In this document: positions 16,132 through 25,795 of the stretch, in pieces | Position numbering within the stretch: position 1 is the stretch's first letter | Layout of the letters: each line of letters opens with the position of its first letter | Source: Lyngbya sp. HA4199-MV5 | Lineage (GTDB): Bacteria > Cyanobacteriota > Cyanobacteriia > Leptolyngbyales > Leptolyngbyaceae | Reading direction: 5' to 3' | Length of the DNA: 64,000 bases | NCBI GenBank assembly: GCA_019359375.1 | Contig: JAHHHL010000021.1 | Coordinates: 54,828 to 118,827 of the forward strand | Translations under genes and position numbers: made by a program | Notes under the pieces: generated by a model | Told to the model about the DNA's origin: nothing | Seen by the model: only the letters and a program-made list of their open reading frames with translations | Databases searched by the model: none

Positions 16132-17613
16132 CTATCCTACCCCCAACAAGCTACGATTTGAAGATGAATCCAACAATTGCTTTAGCTCAGCGATCGTATG
16201 GCGATTCACAAAGGCTTGAAAGGTTTCCTGAGAGTGCGATCGATGGCGTTGATAAAGCTGTATCAACTGCTCAACTAACACAGGCACATGGGACAGAGCA
16301 CAGTTTTTTTTAAAGACTCGACCAAATTTTGAGCCATTATCACCGACATGAATGTGATAGATTTCCTCGCCATCTTTTGTCGCCCCCAGTAAGGCAATGT
16401 CGCTAGCATGATGCTGGGCGCAGGATTTTTCGCAACCAGTGAAATGGATGTTAATGGGGCGATCGAGCGTGATATGTTCTGCTAAATAATTAGCTAACGC
16501 CAGCGCATCTGCTTGAGTATTGGTAGCCGATGATTTGCAGCCTGTTGTACCAGAACACGCCACGATCGCGCTATGAGGATGGGTCGCTGATACAGACAAA
16601 CCTAACTGTTCAATTTCATGCTCGATCGCGTCTATTTTTGTCGTTGGAACATCAGGAACGAGTACAGTTTGCCAGGGCGTTAAGCGTAGAGTGCCGCTGC
16701 CAAATTGGAGTGCTAATCGTGCTAAACCGCGCAGCTGTTTCGTTTCTAAGCGACCCAGCGACAAGGTACAACCAAGGTAAGAAAGTCCATTCTGACGTTG
16801 AGCATGGATGCCTAGATGATTATAAAAACCTGAGCCTGAGTGATGATCAATACTGGCAGTTCGCGTTAGGGAAACTGGTAAACGATCGGCTACTGTTTTC
16901 AAATATCGTTCTAGGTTCCAATCTTGCAACAGATCTCTTAAACGCGGTTTTCGTTGGTCATCATTACCAGGCTTTTGTCGTGTGTAATCACCATAAACTT
17001 CGGTCATGGCAATCAGTAAAGGCAAACTTTCTGCTGGTCGAATGAGCACACCAACATCGCAGGGGGATGCGCCACGATCGCCCAGACTAAGATGGACACG
17101 AAAATAAATTGCGTCGGCGATCGCTTCTGCCACTAAGCTAATATCGTTGGGTCGATCGCGCACCGAAACCGCTTCGCTACCATCAAAACACACGCTGAAC
17201 TTGGGCGAAAGCACCGCAAAATCAGGGCGAGTGGTGAGATAGTGATTCCAGGCGGCAACCAGGGGACGGGTATCGATGAACTGCTGGCGATCGATACCCG
17301 CCGTGGGACTTGCCATAATGTTGCGAAGGGCATCGACACCAGCGATCGGCGATGCTAATCCCAATTCCTGTAAGCGTTCCAGCACATCAGTAGCCATGCT
17401 GGTCTGAAGCCCACGGATCTGCACGTTAGCGCGATTCGTTACCTCCACCGCACCACAACCCGCCTGATCAGCAAGATCTGCGATCGCTTCACACTGCGCC
17501 ACATTCAGCAAACCGCCCGGTATTCTCAAGCGATACAGTAACCCATCCTGCGCGATCGACGGCGCAAATAAGCTGGGACATTTTGCCGATTGTAAGAGGG
17601 CATTTGATGACAA
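16132..17613 (-). CDS. cobG: Precorrin-3B synthase CobG
   Basis: A siroheme/[4Fe-4S] monooxygenase-like protein that forms precorrin-3B in the aerobic B12 route, related to nitrite/sulfite reductases. Two repeats are visible: N-terminal LYRLRIPGGLLNVAQCEAIADLA with NRANVQIRGLQ, and C-terminal LGIHAQRQNGLSYLGCTLSLGRL. Cluster-binding cysteines lie in ACSGTTGCKSS and FTGCEKSCAQHH. TTG 17613 is chosen as start (493 aa): it has AAGGAG 8 nt upstream and gives an N-terminus close to the family. The frame is open to a GTG at 17676, but that codon lies at the 3' edge of the B12 riboswitch. It is the first gene of the minus-strand cob operon. Confidence 0.9.
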   Translation of the reverse strand: MSSNALLQSAKCPSLFAPSIAQDGLLYRLRIPGGLLNVAQCEAIADLADQAGCGAVEVTNRANVQIRGLQTSMATDVLERLQELGLASPIAGVDALRNIMASPTAGIDRQQFIDTRPLVAAWNHYLTTRPDFAVLSPKFSVCFDGSEAVSVRDRPNDISLVAEAIADAIYFRVHLSLGDRGASPCDVGVLIRPAESLPLLIAMTEVYGDYTRQKPGNDDQRKPRLRDLLQDWNLERYLKTVADRLPVSLTRTASIDHHSGSGFYNHLGIHAQRQNGLSYLGCTLSLGRLETKQLRGLARLALQFGSGTLRLTPWQTVLVPDVPTTKIDAIEHEIEQLGLSVSATHPHSAIVACSGTTGCKSSATNTQADALALANYLAEHITLDRPINIHFTGCEKSCAQHHASDIALLGATKDGEEIYHIHVGDNGSKFGRVFKKNCALSHVPVLVEQLIQLYQRHRSHSQETFQAFVNRHTIAELKQLLDSSSNRSLLGVG

Positions 17614-17669
17614 AACTTCCACTCCTTCCCCGTGCAACGCAGGGAGTAGACAATAAGGGCATCCCGCAG

Positions 17670-17866
17670 ATACCACCCAGTCGGCATTCTGACTTAGAAA
17701 GGCTAAGGGTTAAAAACTAAAGGTAAAATTTTATCCTTTATCCTTTAGCGTTTATCCTTTGTTTCCGCCTTTCGCTTCACAGTTGCGGCACAGTACCGGA
17801 ATCACACCGGACTTTCCCGACCATAGGCTTCAGTAACTTAGCATGAGAACGCAGGCAAGACGTGAG
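17670..17866 (-). promoter_or_regulatory. Cobalamin (B12) riboswitch upstream of cobG
   Basis: Read on the minus strand the leader contains the B12-box core: GGGAA, then TCCGGTGTGATTCCGG, a TACTGTGCC step and CGCAACTGTGAAGCG, with the 3' conserved AAGTCAGAATGCC close to the gene. The core lies at about 17775-17825. The peripheral arm between core and 3' element is built of AAAGGATAA-type repeats. The exact 5' boundary is estimated. It should repress cobG and the downstream cob genes when adenosyl- or methylcobalamin is abundant, probably by masking the ribosome site at 17621-17629. Confidence 0.9.
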
Positions 17867-17892
17867 TTGCCATTTTTTGTAACGCCTCACCC

Positions 17893-17920
17893 GTAGGGAC
17901 GTTACATGTAACGTCCCTAC
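17893..17920. repeat. 28-bp perfect palindrome
   Basis: GTAGGGACGTTACA followed directly by its exact complement TGTAACGTCCCTAC. It sits between the B12 riboswitch and cobL, ending 20 bp before the chosen cobL start. Palindromes of this sequence type are dispersed in many cyanobacterial genomes. In cobL mRNA it would form a hairpin with almost no loop just before the start codon. Confidence 0.8.
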
Positions 17921-17940
17921 AAATGATTGAACGGTATATG

Positions 17941-19158
17941 ACTCAAAAATGGCTTTCAGTGATAGGCATTGGCGAAGATGGGTTAGCGGGACTCAGCCCG
18001 ATCGCCCGTTCCCTGATCGATCGCGCTGAAGTTCTAGTCGGCGGCGATCGCCATCTTGCCATGCTGCCAGAGGACGATCGAGAACGTCTGGTGTGGACAG
18101 CGCCCATACAGGGGTCGATCGACGAACTTTTGCATCGTCGCGGTCAGACCGTCTGTGTGCTGGCAAGTGGTGATCCGCTGTGCTACGGCATTGGGGTGAC
18201 GTTACTGCGTCGTATGCCTCTCGCGGAAATGACCATTCTGCCAGCGCCTTCTACGTTTAGCCTTGCCTGTAGCCGACTCGGTTGGTCGCTCACGGAAGTC
18301 GAAACGATCAGCCTATGTCATCGTCCACCTGAATTACTACATACCTATCTTTATCCAGGTGCCAAACTCTTGATCTTGAGTGAAGGCAAACAAACACCCG
18401 CGATCGTCTCCAAACTGCTCACTCAGAGAGGGTTCGGTAACAGTACAATGACAGTCTTAGAACGCGTTGGTGGCAGTCACGAACGACACGTTACGGAAAT
18501 TGCCTGCAAATGGCACGAAACGGATCTAGCAGACCTCAACGCGATCGCCGTCGAGTGCATCGCTGATCCAGGAGTCATCCCCTTACCACGTACACCAGGC
18601 TTGCCAGATGATGCCTATCAGCACGATGGACAACTGACCAAGCGCGAAGTGCGATCGCTGACCCTCTCTGCCCTTGCTCCGACACCAGGAGAATTATTGT
18701 GGGACGTGGGCGCAGGCTGTGGATCAATCGCCATTGAATGGATGCGAACTCATCCCCGCTGTCGAGCGATCGCCATCGAAAAAGCCAGAACCCAGTACAT
18801 TGCCGATAATGCCGCTGCTCTGGGTACACCGACTTTACACATCGTTGAAGGAAAGGCACCGATCGCGCTGCACGATCTGCCCCAGCCTCATGCCATTTTC
18901 ATTGGAGGTGGCATTACCGCAGACGGCACGATCGAAGCCTGTTGGGAGGCATTACCGCAGGGTGGTCGCCTGGTTGCCAATGTCGTCACAATCGCAGGCG
19001 AACAAACGCTCTTTCAATGGCAGGAAAAAGTGGGCGGAACGCTGTCTCGTATTGCTATTCAACGTGCCGAACCCATTGGGCGCTTTTTGGGTTGGCGATC
19101 GCTCGCGCCCATCACCCAGTGGTCAGTAGTAAAGTGGGCAGCGGTAAAGTTAGAGTGA
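17941..19158 (+). CDS. cobL: Precorrin-6Y C5,15-methyltransferase (decarboxylating) CobL (CbiE-CbiT)
   Basis: A 405-aa fusion that methylates C5 and C15 and decarboxylates the C12 acetate of precorrin-6Y. The N-terminal CbiE module (about 1-205) has WLSVIGIGEDGLAGLSPIA, VLVGGDRHLAML and VCVLASGDPLCYGIG. The C-terminal CbiT module (about 210-400) has the SAM motif LLWDVGAGCGSIAIEWMRT and PHAIFIGGGIT. ATG 17941 is preferred; ATG 17923 is in frame six codons earlier but abuts the palindrome. The gene is divergent from cobG, so the riboswitch on the other strand does not control it. Confidence 0.93.
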   Translation, partial: TQKWLSVIGIGEDGLAGLSPIARSLIDRAEVLVGGDRHLAMLPEDDRERLVWTAPIQGSIDELLHRRGQTVCVLASGDPLCYGIGVTLLRRMPLAEMTILPAPSTFSLACSRLGWSLTEVETISLCHRPPELLHTYLYPGAKLLILSEGKQTPAIVSKLLTQRGFGNSTMTVLERVGGSHERHVTEIACKWHETDLADLNAIAVECIADPGVIPLPRTPGLPDDAYQHDGQLTKREVRSLTLSALAPTPGELLWDVGAGCGSIAIEWMRTHPRCRAIAIEKARTQYIADNAAALGTPTLHIVEGKAPIALHDLPQPHAIFIGGGITADGTIEACWEALPQGGRLVANVVTIAGEQTLFQWQEKVGGTLSRIAIQRAEPIGRFLGWRSLAPITQWSVVKWAAVKLE

Positions 19159-19190
19159 AGATATTACTGAGTTTTTAAGAATCTACCGTT

Positions 19191-19697
19191 ATGGTCACCA
19201 CAAAGCCCCCATCACTCTACGACTTTACCGTCAACAGCATTGAGGGTCAGCCCATCAATCTAAGTACCTATCGAAACAAGGTGCTGCTGATTGTCAATAC
19301 CGCCAGCCAGTGTGGTTTTACACCCCAGTACAAAGGGCTTCAGGCGCTGTACGACAAGTACGCTAGCCAGGGCTTTGAAATTTTGGGCTTTCCGTGCAAC
19401 CAGTTTGGACAGCAAGAACCGGGCAGCGTCGGCGAGATTCAATCATTTTGCGAAATGCGCTTTGGCGTGACATTTCCGCTGTTTCAAAAAATCGACGTGA
19501 ATGGCTCCAATGCCCATCCGCTGTTCAAATATCTGACCAAAGAGGCTCCTGGCATTTTAGGCACCGAAGCGATTAAGTGGAACTTTACGAAGTTTCTGGT
19601 CGATCGTGCTGGCAATGTGGTCAAGCGTTATGCCTCGCTCACCAAGCCAGAAGACATTGAGAACGCCATCCAAACCCTGTTGCAAGCACAGGCGTAA
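19191..19697 (+). CDS. Glutathione peroxidase family protein
   Basis: A thiol peroxidase of the GPx superfamily, 168 aa. The signature VNTASQCGFTPQY holds the peroxidatic Cys41, a cysteine rather than selenocysteine; FPCNQFGQQEPG supplies the tetrad Gln and a second Cys that may resolve; KWNFTKFLVD holds the tetrad Trp/Asn. Cyanobacterial homologues often use NADPH or thioredoxin rather than glutathione and reduce lipid hydroperoxides. It starts 32 bp after cobL but has no functional link to it. No signal peptide is present. Confidence 0.92.
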   Translation: MVTTKPPSLYDFTVNSIEGQPINLSTYRNKVLLIVNTASQCGFTPQYKGLQALYDKYASQGFEILGFPCNQFGQQEPGSVGEIQSFCEMRFGVTFPLFQKIDVNGSNAHPLFKYLTKEAPGILGTEAIKWNFTKFLVDRAGNVVKRYASLTKPEDIENAIQTLLQAQA

Positions 19698-20421
19698 GCC
19701 TGAAGTAAGGCGATTGCTCTTAAAGAATCTACCCGATGGATGCCGTAGTCCAAACGTCTCGCTTGCAGTGCGAGCATCCTGTCCGCACTACGTTGAGTCA
19801 TTGCTTTTGTGGGAAATCGCCTCAGCGATCGCTAAAGCCAGATCTGGCGGGTTGAGTCGCTAAACCTGATTAAGCGAGGAACAGTACATTGCCAATGGAG
19901 CAACCGTACAAGGTGTAAAACGTTTGATGTGAAACTAATCTCAGCGTTTCTAGAGCTAGCTGCTCTTTGTTGATTTCGTTGTTTAACTAATTGAGAGATC
20001 TAAAAAATCACCCTTAGGGGTGTTACCCCCTTGGACATTGGTTACAAACTTCACTACGTTTGAATTAATAGAACAAGCCTTGCACTCTTAAGGTTTACTA
20101 AAGTGCTGATGGCGAACATCGGCTTGAGGAAAGGAATACAGGCTTTGTTCCTGTTAGCTAAAGTGAAATCTAAGCCAAATGGCTTAGCCTTTTCTCAGAC
20201 CTAGAAAGTGAATTTCGATCGCTAGCTGTCCCCTCCTACGATCGATGGACGATTACCCGCAAGAGAACGATCATTGCTCCCTGGGTCTGTCTCTAAACGG
20301 CATCCTGTGTGTTTCCTATGTGTGCGTTTCACTGAGTTGAAAGCACTGTTTGCTTATCTCAAAAAGCTGTTGAGCACATCATTTATCCTCACTGCGATTG
20401 ATCGTGAGGGAAGGTTTTATC
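19698..20421. other. 724-bp intergenic region, no gene seen
   Basis: No credible ORF, tRNA or rRNA was recognised. Small features only: a CACCC-TTA-GGGGTG hairpin near 20010-20024 and AT-rich DNA near 20040-20110. It must hold the promoter of the caspase-STAND-WD40 gene, and its length would allow a small RNA that cannot be identified by eye. Confidence 0.5.
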
Positions 20422-23400
20422 ATGTCACGCGATGCGCTAGTTGTCGGCATTAGTACTTATCAGTGGTTGCCAGGTTTGAGCGCCCCTTCTCATGATGCTG
20501 AGGCGATCGCGCATCGGCTGCAAACGGATGGCGATTTTCGGGTTGTGCGAATGCCGGAGATTATCCAGGCTGGGCAGTCCAGAATTGGCTTCAAAACCCA
20601 GGTTACGGTTGCTGAGCTGGAAGCCGCGCTGGTAAAGTTGTTCAAGCCAAAGGGCACGAATATTCCTCAAACAGCACTTTTTTACTTTTCAGGACATGGA
20701 TTGCAAAAAGATGCGGGTGTGCAAGAGGGCTTTTTGGCAACCAGTGATGCGAATCCAAATGCCAGTTTCTACGGACTATCGCTGTTTTGGCTCCGACGGC
20801 TGTTGCAGGAAAGCCCTGTACGTCAGCGTATCATTCTGCTGGATTGCTGCCACAGTGGTGAGTTGCTGAACTTTTTGGAGGCAGATCCAGGTGCCCGCTC
20901 AGGTACCGATCGCTTATTTATGGCAGCCTCGCGGGAGTATGAGGCGGCTTACGAATCGATGATCGGTCAGTACAGCGTCTTTACTCAAGCGTTGTTGGAT
21001 GGACTGGATCCTTCGCGCATTGTGAACGGCACCGTTACCAACTATGCCTTGACCGATTGGGTGAGCAATGCACTCAAACGTGAGATGCAGCAACCGCTGT
21101 TTGAGAACTCTGGCAGCGAAATTTTGCTTACGCGTGGTCAAGGTACGCCTGCGATCGTTAAAACAGAACTGGTTCAGGATGTTTGCCCCTACAGGGGATT
21201 GGAGTTTTTTGATGAGGCACACGCAGAGTATTTCTTTGGGCGTGAAGATCTCACGGATCAACTGATCGAAAAGCTCAGAGTCGGAAATTTTGCCGCCGTG
21301 GTGGGAGCATCTGGCAGCGGCAAATCGTCGCTGATGCGTGCTGGCTTGATCCATACGCTGCGTCAGGGCAAGAAGTTTTCGGGGAGCGATCGCTGGCGCA
21401 TTCAGCTCATTAGCCCCACCGAGCAACCCCTGAAAAGTCTGGCGACCGCCTTTGTCAATCCTAAAGATTCAGCGATCGATCGCGCCGAACAGTTGAGGCG
21501 TGCAGAAGCGCTGCTGCGCGATGGTGGTACTGGCTTATCTCACTTAGTGCGTGCCAGCTTAATGTCTGCCAAGCACAGCAGAAATTCTCGGCTTTTGCTG
21601 ATCATCGATCAATTTGAGGAGGTCTTTACCCTGTGTCAGGGCATTCAGGCAGAGCGCGATCGCCAGAGCTTTTTCAATAGTCTCCTGACAGCACTCCGTG
21701 AGCTTGGCGATTGCTTCAGCGTGGTGGTGGTACTGCGAGCCGATTTTTTTGGCAAATATTCGCTTTACAACGGTCTGGCTGAGCAAATCGAGCAACATCT
21801 AGTGACGGTCACTCCCCTCACCTATCAACAGATCAAGGCTTCGATCGTCAAACCCGCTGAGAAAGCAGGCATCGTTTGTGAACCCAACCTGGTTTATAAC
21901 ATTCTGCTTGACGTAGTGGGAGCGCCCGGAGAACTACCGCTGCTGCAATACACGCTGCTTGAACTGTGGCAACAACGGCAACTTGCCCCAAACGGTGGAC
22001 CCGCTCACTTAACGCTGGATGCCTACAACGAGTTAGGTGGCGTGCGTGGCACCTTGCAGAAACGAGCGAATGACACTTTTTACAGCCTGACGCATGATGA
22101 ACAGCGGGTTGCCAAACGGATTTTCATCGCGCTGACGCAAATTGGGGATGGCACGGAGGATACTCGCCGTCGCATTGCCAAAGCAGAGCTTGTGAGTCCG
22201 TGGTTTCCAGCCGAACTGGTGGAACAAGTGCTGGAAAAACTGGTGATGGCAAAGCTGGTTGTCACCAATCGCCTGATCTCAACCTGTAGCCGCCAAGATC
22301 CGTTGACTCAACGGTTTGCGAATGTGTCCACCGCCCTACGGTTTGCCCAGATGCGGCGAGGTAAATGCTTGCAGGGGGCTGAGCACGATCGCTCCGCTTC
22401 TGCCCTGTCAGATGACGGTGTACACTACAAGCTGACTGGCATCACGCACCGATCGCCCCATGAGTTGGCTGATTTAGTGATAGGTCAGTCCTCTAATACC
22501 GATTATCAAGAAACGGTAGATGTTGCCCACGAAGCGCTGATCCGGAACTGGACGTTACTGCGAACCTGGCTGGACGAAAATCGGGAGTTGCTCCAGCGTC
22601 AGCGACGGATGGAACATGCGGCAAAAGAGTGGTACGCCGCTGAAGAGTCTCGATCGCCCGAATATCTGCTACATGGCGATCGTCTTACAGAGGCGGAAGA
22701 TTATTTAATTGCTTACCCAGACGAACTCTCAGCGCTAGCACAGCGGTACATTGCCCTGAGCCGTGAAGAAAATCGCCGGACGCAAAAAGAACGACGGCTT
22801 CTGCAATTAACCGTCCCTTGCACTTTATTAGTGGCGCTGGTGGTGACGTTTAGCCAATACCGAGCGGTGGTCAAAAGTCAGGCAGAGAAAGACTACCAAC
22901 TGCAAATTTCTACGTCGCGAGAACAGGCAGCCGTCGCCCAATCGATTTTGCAAGAGCCAGAGAGTGATCCCACAACCGCGTTGCTCATCAGTCGGCTGGC
23001 GGCAGAAAAAGGGGGCTATACCTACGAAGCTCAGGCAAGCTTGCGGGCAGCATTGCAGCGCTTGCGGTTGCAGTTTAGCTTAAACGGGCAGCAAGGAGCC
23101 ATTCATCAGGTGACGTTTAGCCCTGACCAACGGTATCTGGCGACGGCAGGTGACAATGGTACGGTGCTGCTCTGGTCGCTGGAAACGCAGCGGGTAGAGA
23201 CTGTTTTTTCCTGGCATGGCGATGCTGGTCAAGCGCTATCAGGAGCCAACCCTGTAGCTGCCCGACCCAAAACGCCGATTGCGGCGATCGCCTTTAGCCC
23301 CAATGGAAAGCAACTGGCGGCGATCGCGCAAAATTCTACCGAGGTACAGCTCTGGGATGTCGCTTCGGGCAAGCGTGTGCAGACGCTCGGTGGCTTTAAG

Positions 23401-25719
23401 GTACCAGTAAGCCAGTTGGCGTTTAGCCCCTGTGGTCGCTGGATTGCCGCGAGTGCTGGTAGTGAGGTGCGGGTATGGGAGGTGCAGAGTGGACGATCGC
23501 GCGCAACGCTTCGTCATGCGGCTCCGGTAACGAGCGTGAGCTTTCACCCAAATGATCACGCACTGCTGACGACCAGCGGTACTATGGCACAGCTTTGGCA
23601 AGCAGGCAATTGGCAACGTCGCTCTCTCTTCCGTCATCCCGCCTCTGTTCGTAGCGCTACGTTCAGTCCAGACGGTCAATTCGTTGCTACGGCTAGCGAT
23701 GATGGGAAGGCGCGTCTCTGGCTCAGCCAAACTGGACAGATACGTCGGGTGCTGATGCTTCCCAATGAGGGCGTAACTCAGGGTAACAAGCCGCTATCGC
23801 TGGTGCGTCAAGCCGCCCAACCGCTGAAGCAGGTGTTGTTTAGCCCCAACGGACGCTTTCTTGCGGCTGCTACGGCAAAGCATGTGCAACTTTGGAATGT
23901 AGCGACGAGTCAACCCTGGCAACCGTTGAAGGCTGATGGTGATCTGGGGAGTGGGATTGATCCTGAACCGCATGGGGTGCCACAGGCTAGTGTGGCGGGT
24001 CGCTTTGCCTTCAGCCCTGATAGCCGTCAGTTGGTTGTAGCGAGTTACGGATTGGGGGACGATCGTTCGCTTGCCGTGGCGCGCCTGTGGGATGTGCAGA
24101 CGGGTGCCCTGTTAAGCAGCTTAAACGGTCACTCAGGGGCGATCGAGGCTGTGCAGTTTAGCGGTGATAACTCGCTGATCGCGACTGCGGGTAGTGATGG
24201 GGCAACTCGTGTGTGGGCGACCGAGTCAGGCAGTGAATTTCCGATGCTCAAGACGAATCATCGTCCCATTCAGTGGGCGGCTTTTCGCCAGATGCCAACC
24301 CAACCGCAAAACAAGCCGATCGCTTCAACAGCGCTTGCACGCTCCAGTCTTCTGCCCCAGGATTTGCAGGCTACGTCAGCAGAACGGTTTGGGGGTATGG
24401 TGACGGTCGCTGTTGACGGCACGTTGCAGTCCTGGAACCCTACCACTTTTGCGATGCGCCCAAAGGGGACAGACAGCGCTGCGTTTGAGCCGCAGGGGCA
24501 GCTATGGAGTCCAGCGCGTTTGGCAGGAAAGAAGCTATTTAACTTCTTGAATTTCTTGGGTGGCTCAGATGCGCCAACGCGATCGCCGCAACTTCCTGCT
24601 GTTCAATCAACGTCAAGCCTCCCAAACCAGCTAGACTTTTCCGTTGATCGCTTGGCTCTGTCTTCTTCCGCGATCGCTGCCGATTCAGTGCGTTTCGTGA
24701 GTCAGGTTACTGCAACCGCAGCCAATCCACTCCAGCCAGAGCAGCCAGAGTTGGCTCGTCACTCTCAGCGGCGGCTGCGCCAGCTCTTGCCGTCTGACGC
24801 TAAACTTGCCAGCGTTGCTTTTAGCCTGGATGCTCAGATGATGGCGACGGCTGCTGCCAACGGCATGGTAGAAATTTGGCAAGCTTCACCTGATAAGCCG
24901 TTGAAGCGGGTCGGTCGTCTTGCTGCCATTTCTTCTCTGCTTACGCCATCATCTGCGGTGTCTAAGGATGGCGCACTGAACCAGTTTCAGGTGATCCGTC
25001 AACTTGCTTTCAGTCCCGATCGTCAAACCCTGCTGGGTGTGGGTAATAATCAAACGATCTATGTGTGGGAGGTGTCGTCTGGAAAGCTGATGCAGCGGTT
25101 GCAGGGGCATGAAGCGGCGATCGAGCAGGCGCAGTTTAGTCCCGATAGTCAGCGAGTGGTGAGTGCGAGCCGCGATCGTTCGGCACGTATTTGGCAGGTT
25201 GCATCTGGCAAGCTGATGGGGACGTTTTACCACCGGGATGTAATCAGCAGCGCCCACTTTAGCCCCGATGGAGAACTGGTGGCGATCGCCAGTTGGGATG
25301 GTACGGCGAGAATTCTGGATGCCGCAACGGGTGCGTTACGCGTTGTCATGGCGGGGCATCGCGGTGCGGTGCTGGATGCTGAGTTTAGCCCGGATGCTGC
25401 AACCCTGGTGACCGCGAGTGCAGATGGCACGATCCGTCTGTGGGATGCAAGGACGGGGACTGAACAAGCGCTCTTGCGTTCTGCTGTCCTGGGTGCCGCG
25501 CCAGAACAAATTCAACAAGCCTTTTTTAGTCCCGATGGGCGCTATGTGGCAAGTCTTAATCAGCGCGGACAGCTTCACCTCTGGGCTGCAACCTGGGACG
25601 AATTGCTCTTGCTGGCACGCGATCGTACCCTGCGACAGCTCAAACCAGAAGAATGCCTGCGCTATCTACGGTTGTCACCCAATGCCTGCCCATCGCTGGA
25701 GGGAACGGTTGCCGAATAA
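20422..25719 (+). CDS. Caspase-STAND NTPase-WD40 protein
   Basis: A 1765-aa multidomain protein starting at ATG 20422 (MSRDALVVGIS), preceded by GGGAAGG. Residues about 1-235 are a C14 caspase-like (orthocaspase) domain with the dyad His92 in FYFSGHGLQ and Cys143 in LLDCCHSG. A linker (PYRGLEFFDEAHAEYFFGRE) leads into a STAND-type P-loop NTPase with Walker A GASGSGKSS (295-303) and Walker B LLIIDQFEE (Asp396). A membrane-like segment lies near residues 793-815 (LLQLTVPCTLLVALVVTF). From about residue 885 to the end are roughly fifteen WD40-type motifs (FSPDG...LWD), enough for two propellers, separated by a low-complexity insert at about 1330-1450. It stands alone in a 700-bp clear upstream region. 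It is likely a signal-sensing protease of the cell-death or conflict type; targets are unknown. Confidence 0.9.
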   Translation: MSRDALVVGISTYQWLPGLSAPSHDAEAIAHRLQTDGDFRVVRMPEIIQAGQSRIGFKTQVTVAELEAALVKLFKPKGTNIPQTALFYFSGHGLQKDAGVQEGFLATSDANPNASFYGLSLFWLRRLLQESPVRQRIILLDCCHSGELLNFLEADPGARSGTDRLFMAASREYEAAYESMIGQYSVFTQALLDGLDPSRIVNGTVTNYALTDWVSNALKREMQQPLFENSGSEILLTRGQGTPAIVKTELVQDVCPYRGLEFFDEAHAEYFFGREDLTDQLIEKLRVGNFAAVVGASGSGKSSLMRAGLIHTLRQGKKFSGSDRWRIQLISPTEQPLKSLATAFVNPKDSAIDRAEQLRRAEALLRDGGTGLSHLVRASLMSAKHSRNSRLLLIIDQFEEVFTLCQGIQAERDRQSFFNSLLTALRELGDCFSVVVVLRADFFGKYSLYNGLAEQIEQHLVTVTPLTYQQIKASIVKPAEKAGIVCEPNLVYNILLDVVGAPGELPLLQYTLLELWQQRQLAPNGGPAHLTLDAYNELGGVRGTLQKRANDTFYSLTHDEQRVAKRIFIALTQIGDGTEDTRRRIAKAELVSPWFPAELVEQVLEKLVMAKLVVTNRLISTCSRQDPLTQRFANVSTALRFAQMRRGKCLQGAEHDRSASALSDDGVHYKLTGITHRSPHELADLVIGQSSNTDYQETVDVAHEALIRNWTLLRTWLDENRELLQRQRRMEHAAKEWYAAEESRSPEYLLHGDRLTEAEDYLIAYPDELSALAQRYIALSREENRRTQKERRLLQLTVPCTLLVALVVTFSQYRAVVKSQAEKDYQLQISTSREQAAVAQSILQEPESDPTTALLISRLAAEKGGYTYEAQASLRAALQRLRLQFSLNGQQGAIHQVTFSPDQRYLATAGDNGTVLLWSLETQRVETVFSWHGDAGQALSGANPVAARPKTPIAAIAFSPNGKQLAAIAQNSTEVQLWDVASGKRVQTLGGFKVPVSQLAFSPCGRWIAASAGSEVRVWEVQSGRSRATLRHAAPVTSVSFHPNDHALLTTSGTMAQLWQAGNWQRRSLFRHPASVRSATFSPDGQFVATASDDGKARLWLSQTGQIRRVLMLPNEGVTQGNKPLSLVRQAAQPLKQVLFSPNGRFLAAATAKHVQLWNVATSQPWQPLKADGDLGSGIDPEPHGVPQASVAGRFAFSPDSRQLVVASYGLGDDRSLAVARLWDVQTGALLSSLNGHSGAIEAVQFSGDNSLIATAGSDGATRVWATESGSEFPMLKTNHRPIQWAAFRQMPTQPQNKPIASTALARSSLLPQDLQATSAERFGGMVTVAVDGTLQSWNPTTFAMRPKGTDSAAFEPQGQLWSPARLAGKKLFNFLNFLGGSDAPTRSPQLPAVQSTSSLPNQLDFSVDRLALSSSAIAADSVRFVSQVTATAANPLQPEQPELARHSQRRLRQLLPSDAKLASVAFSLDAQMMATAAANGMVEIWQASPDKPLKRVGRLAAISSLLTPSSAVSKDGALNQFQVIRQLAFSPDRQTLLGVGNNQTIYVWEVSSGKLMQRLQGHEAAIEQAQFSPDSQRVVSASRDRSARIWQVASGKLMGTFYHRDVISSAHFSPDGELVAIASWDGTARILDAATGALRVVMAGHRGAVLDAEFSPDAATLVTASADGTIRLWDARTGTEQALLRSAVLGAAPEQIQQAFFSPDGRYVASLNQRGQLHLWAATWDELLLLARDRTLRQLKPEECLRYLRLSPNACPSLEGTVAE

Positions 25720-25736
25720 AGGAAATGACAGCATGT

Positions 25737-25773
25737 AAAAGGGCACGCTCACTGTCTGAGAACGTGCCCTTTT
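25737..25773. terminator. Bidirectional terminator between convergent genes
   Basis: AAAAGGGCACG (25737-25747) pairs perfectly with CGTGCCCTTTT (25763-25773). T-tracts end the stem in both directions, which suits the convergent caspase-WD40 gene and gnd. Confidence 0.85.
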
Positions 25774-25795
25774 ACGGATACTATCTCACGCAACA

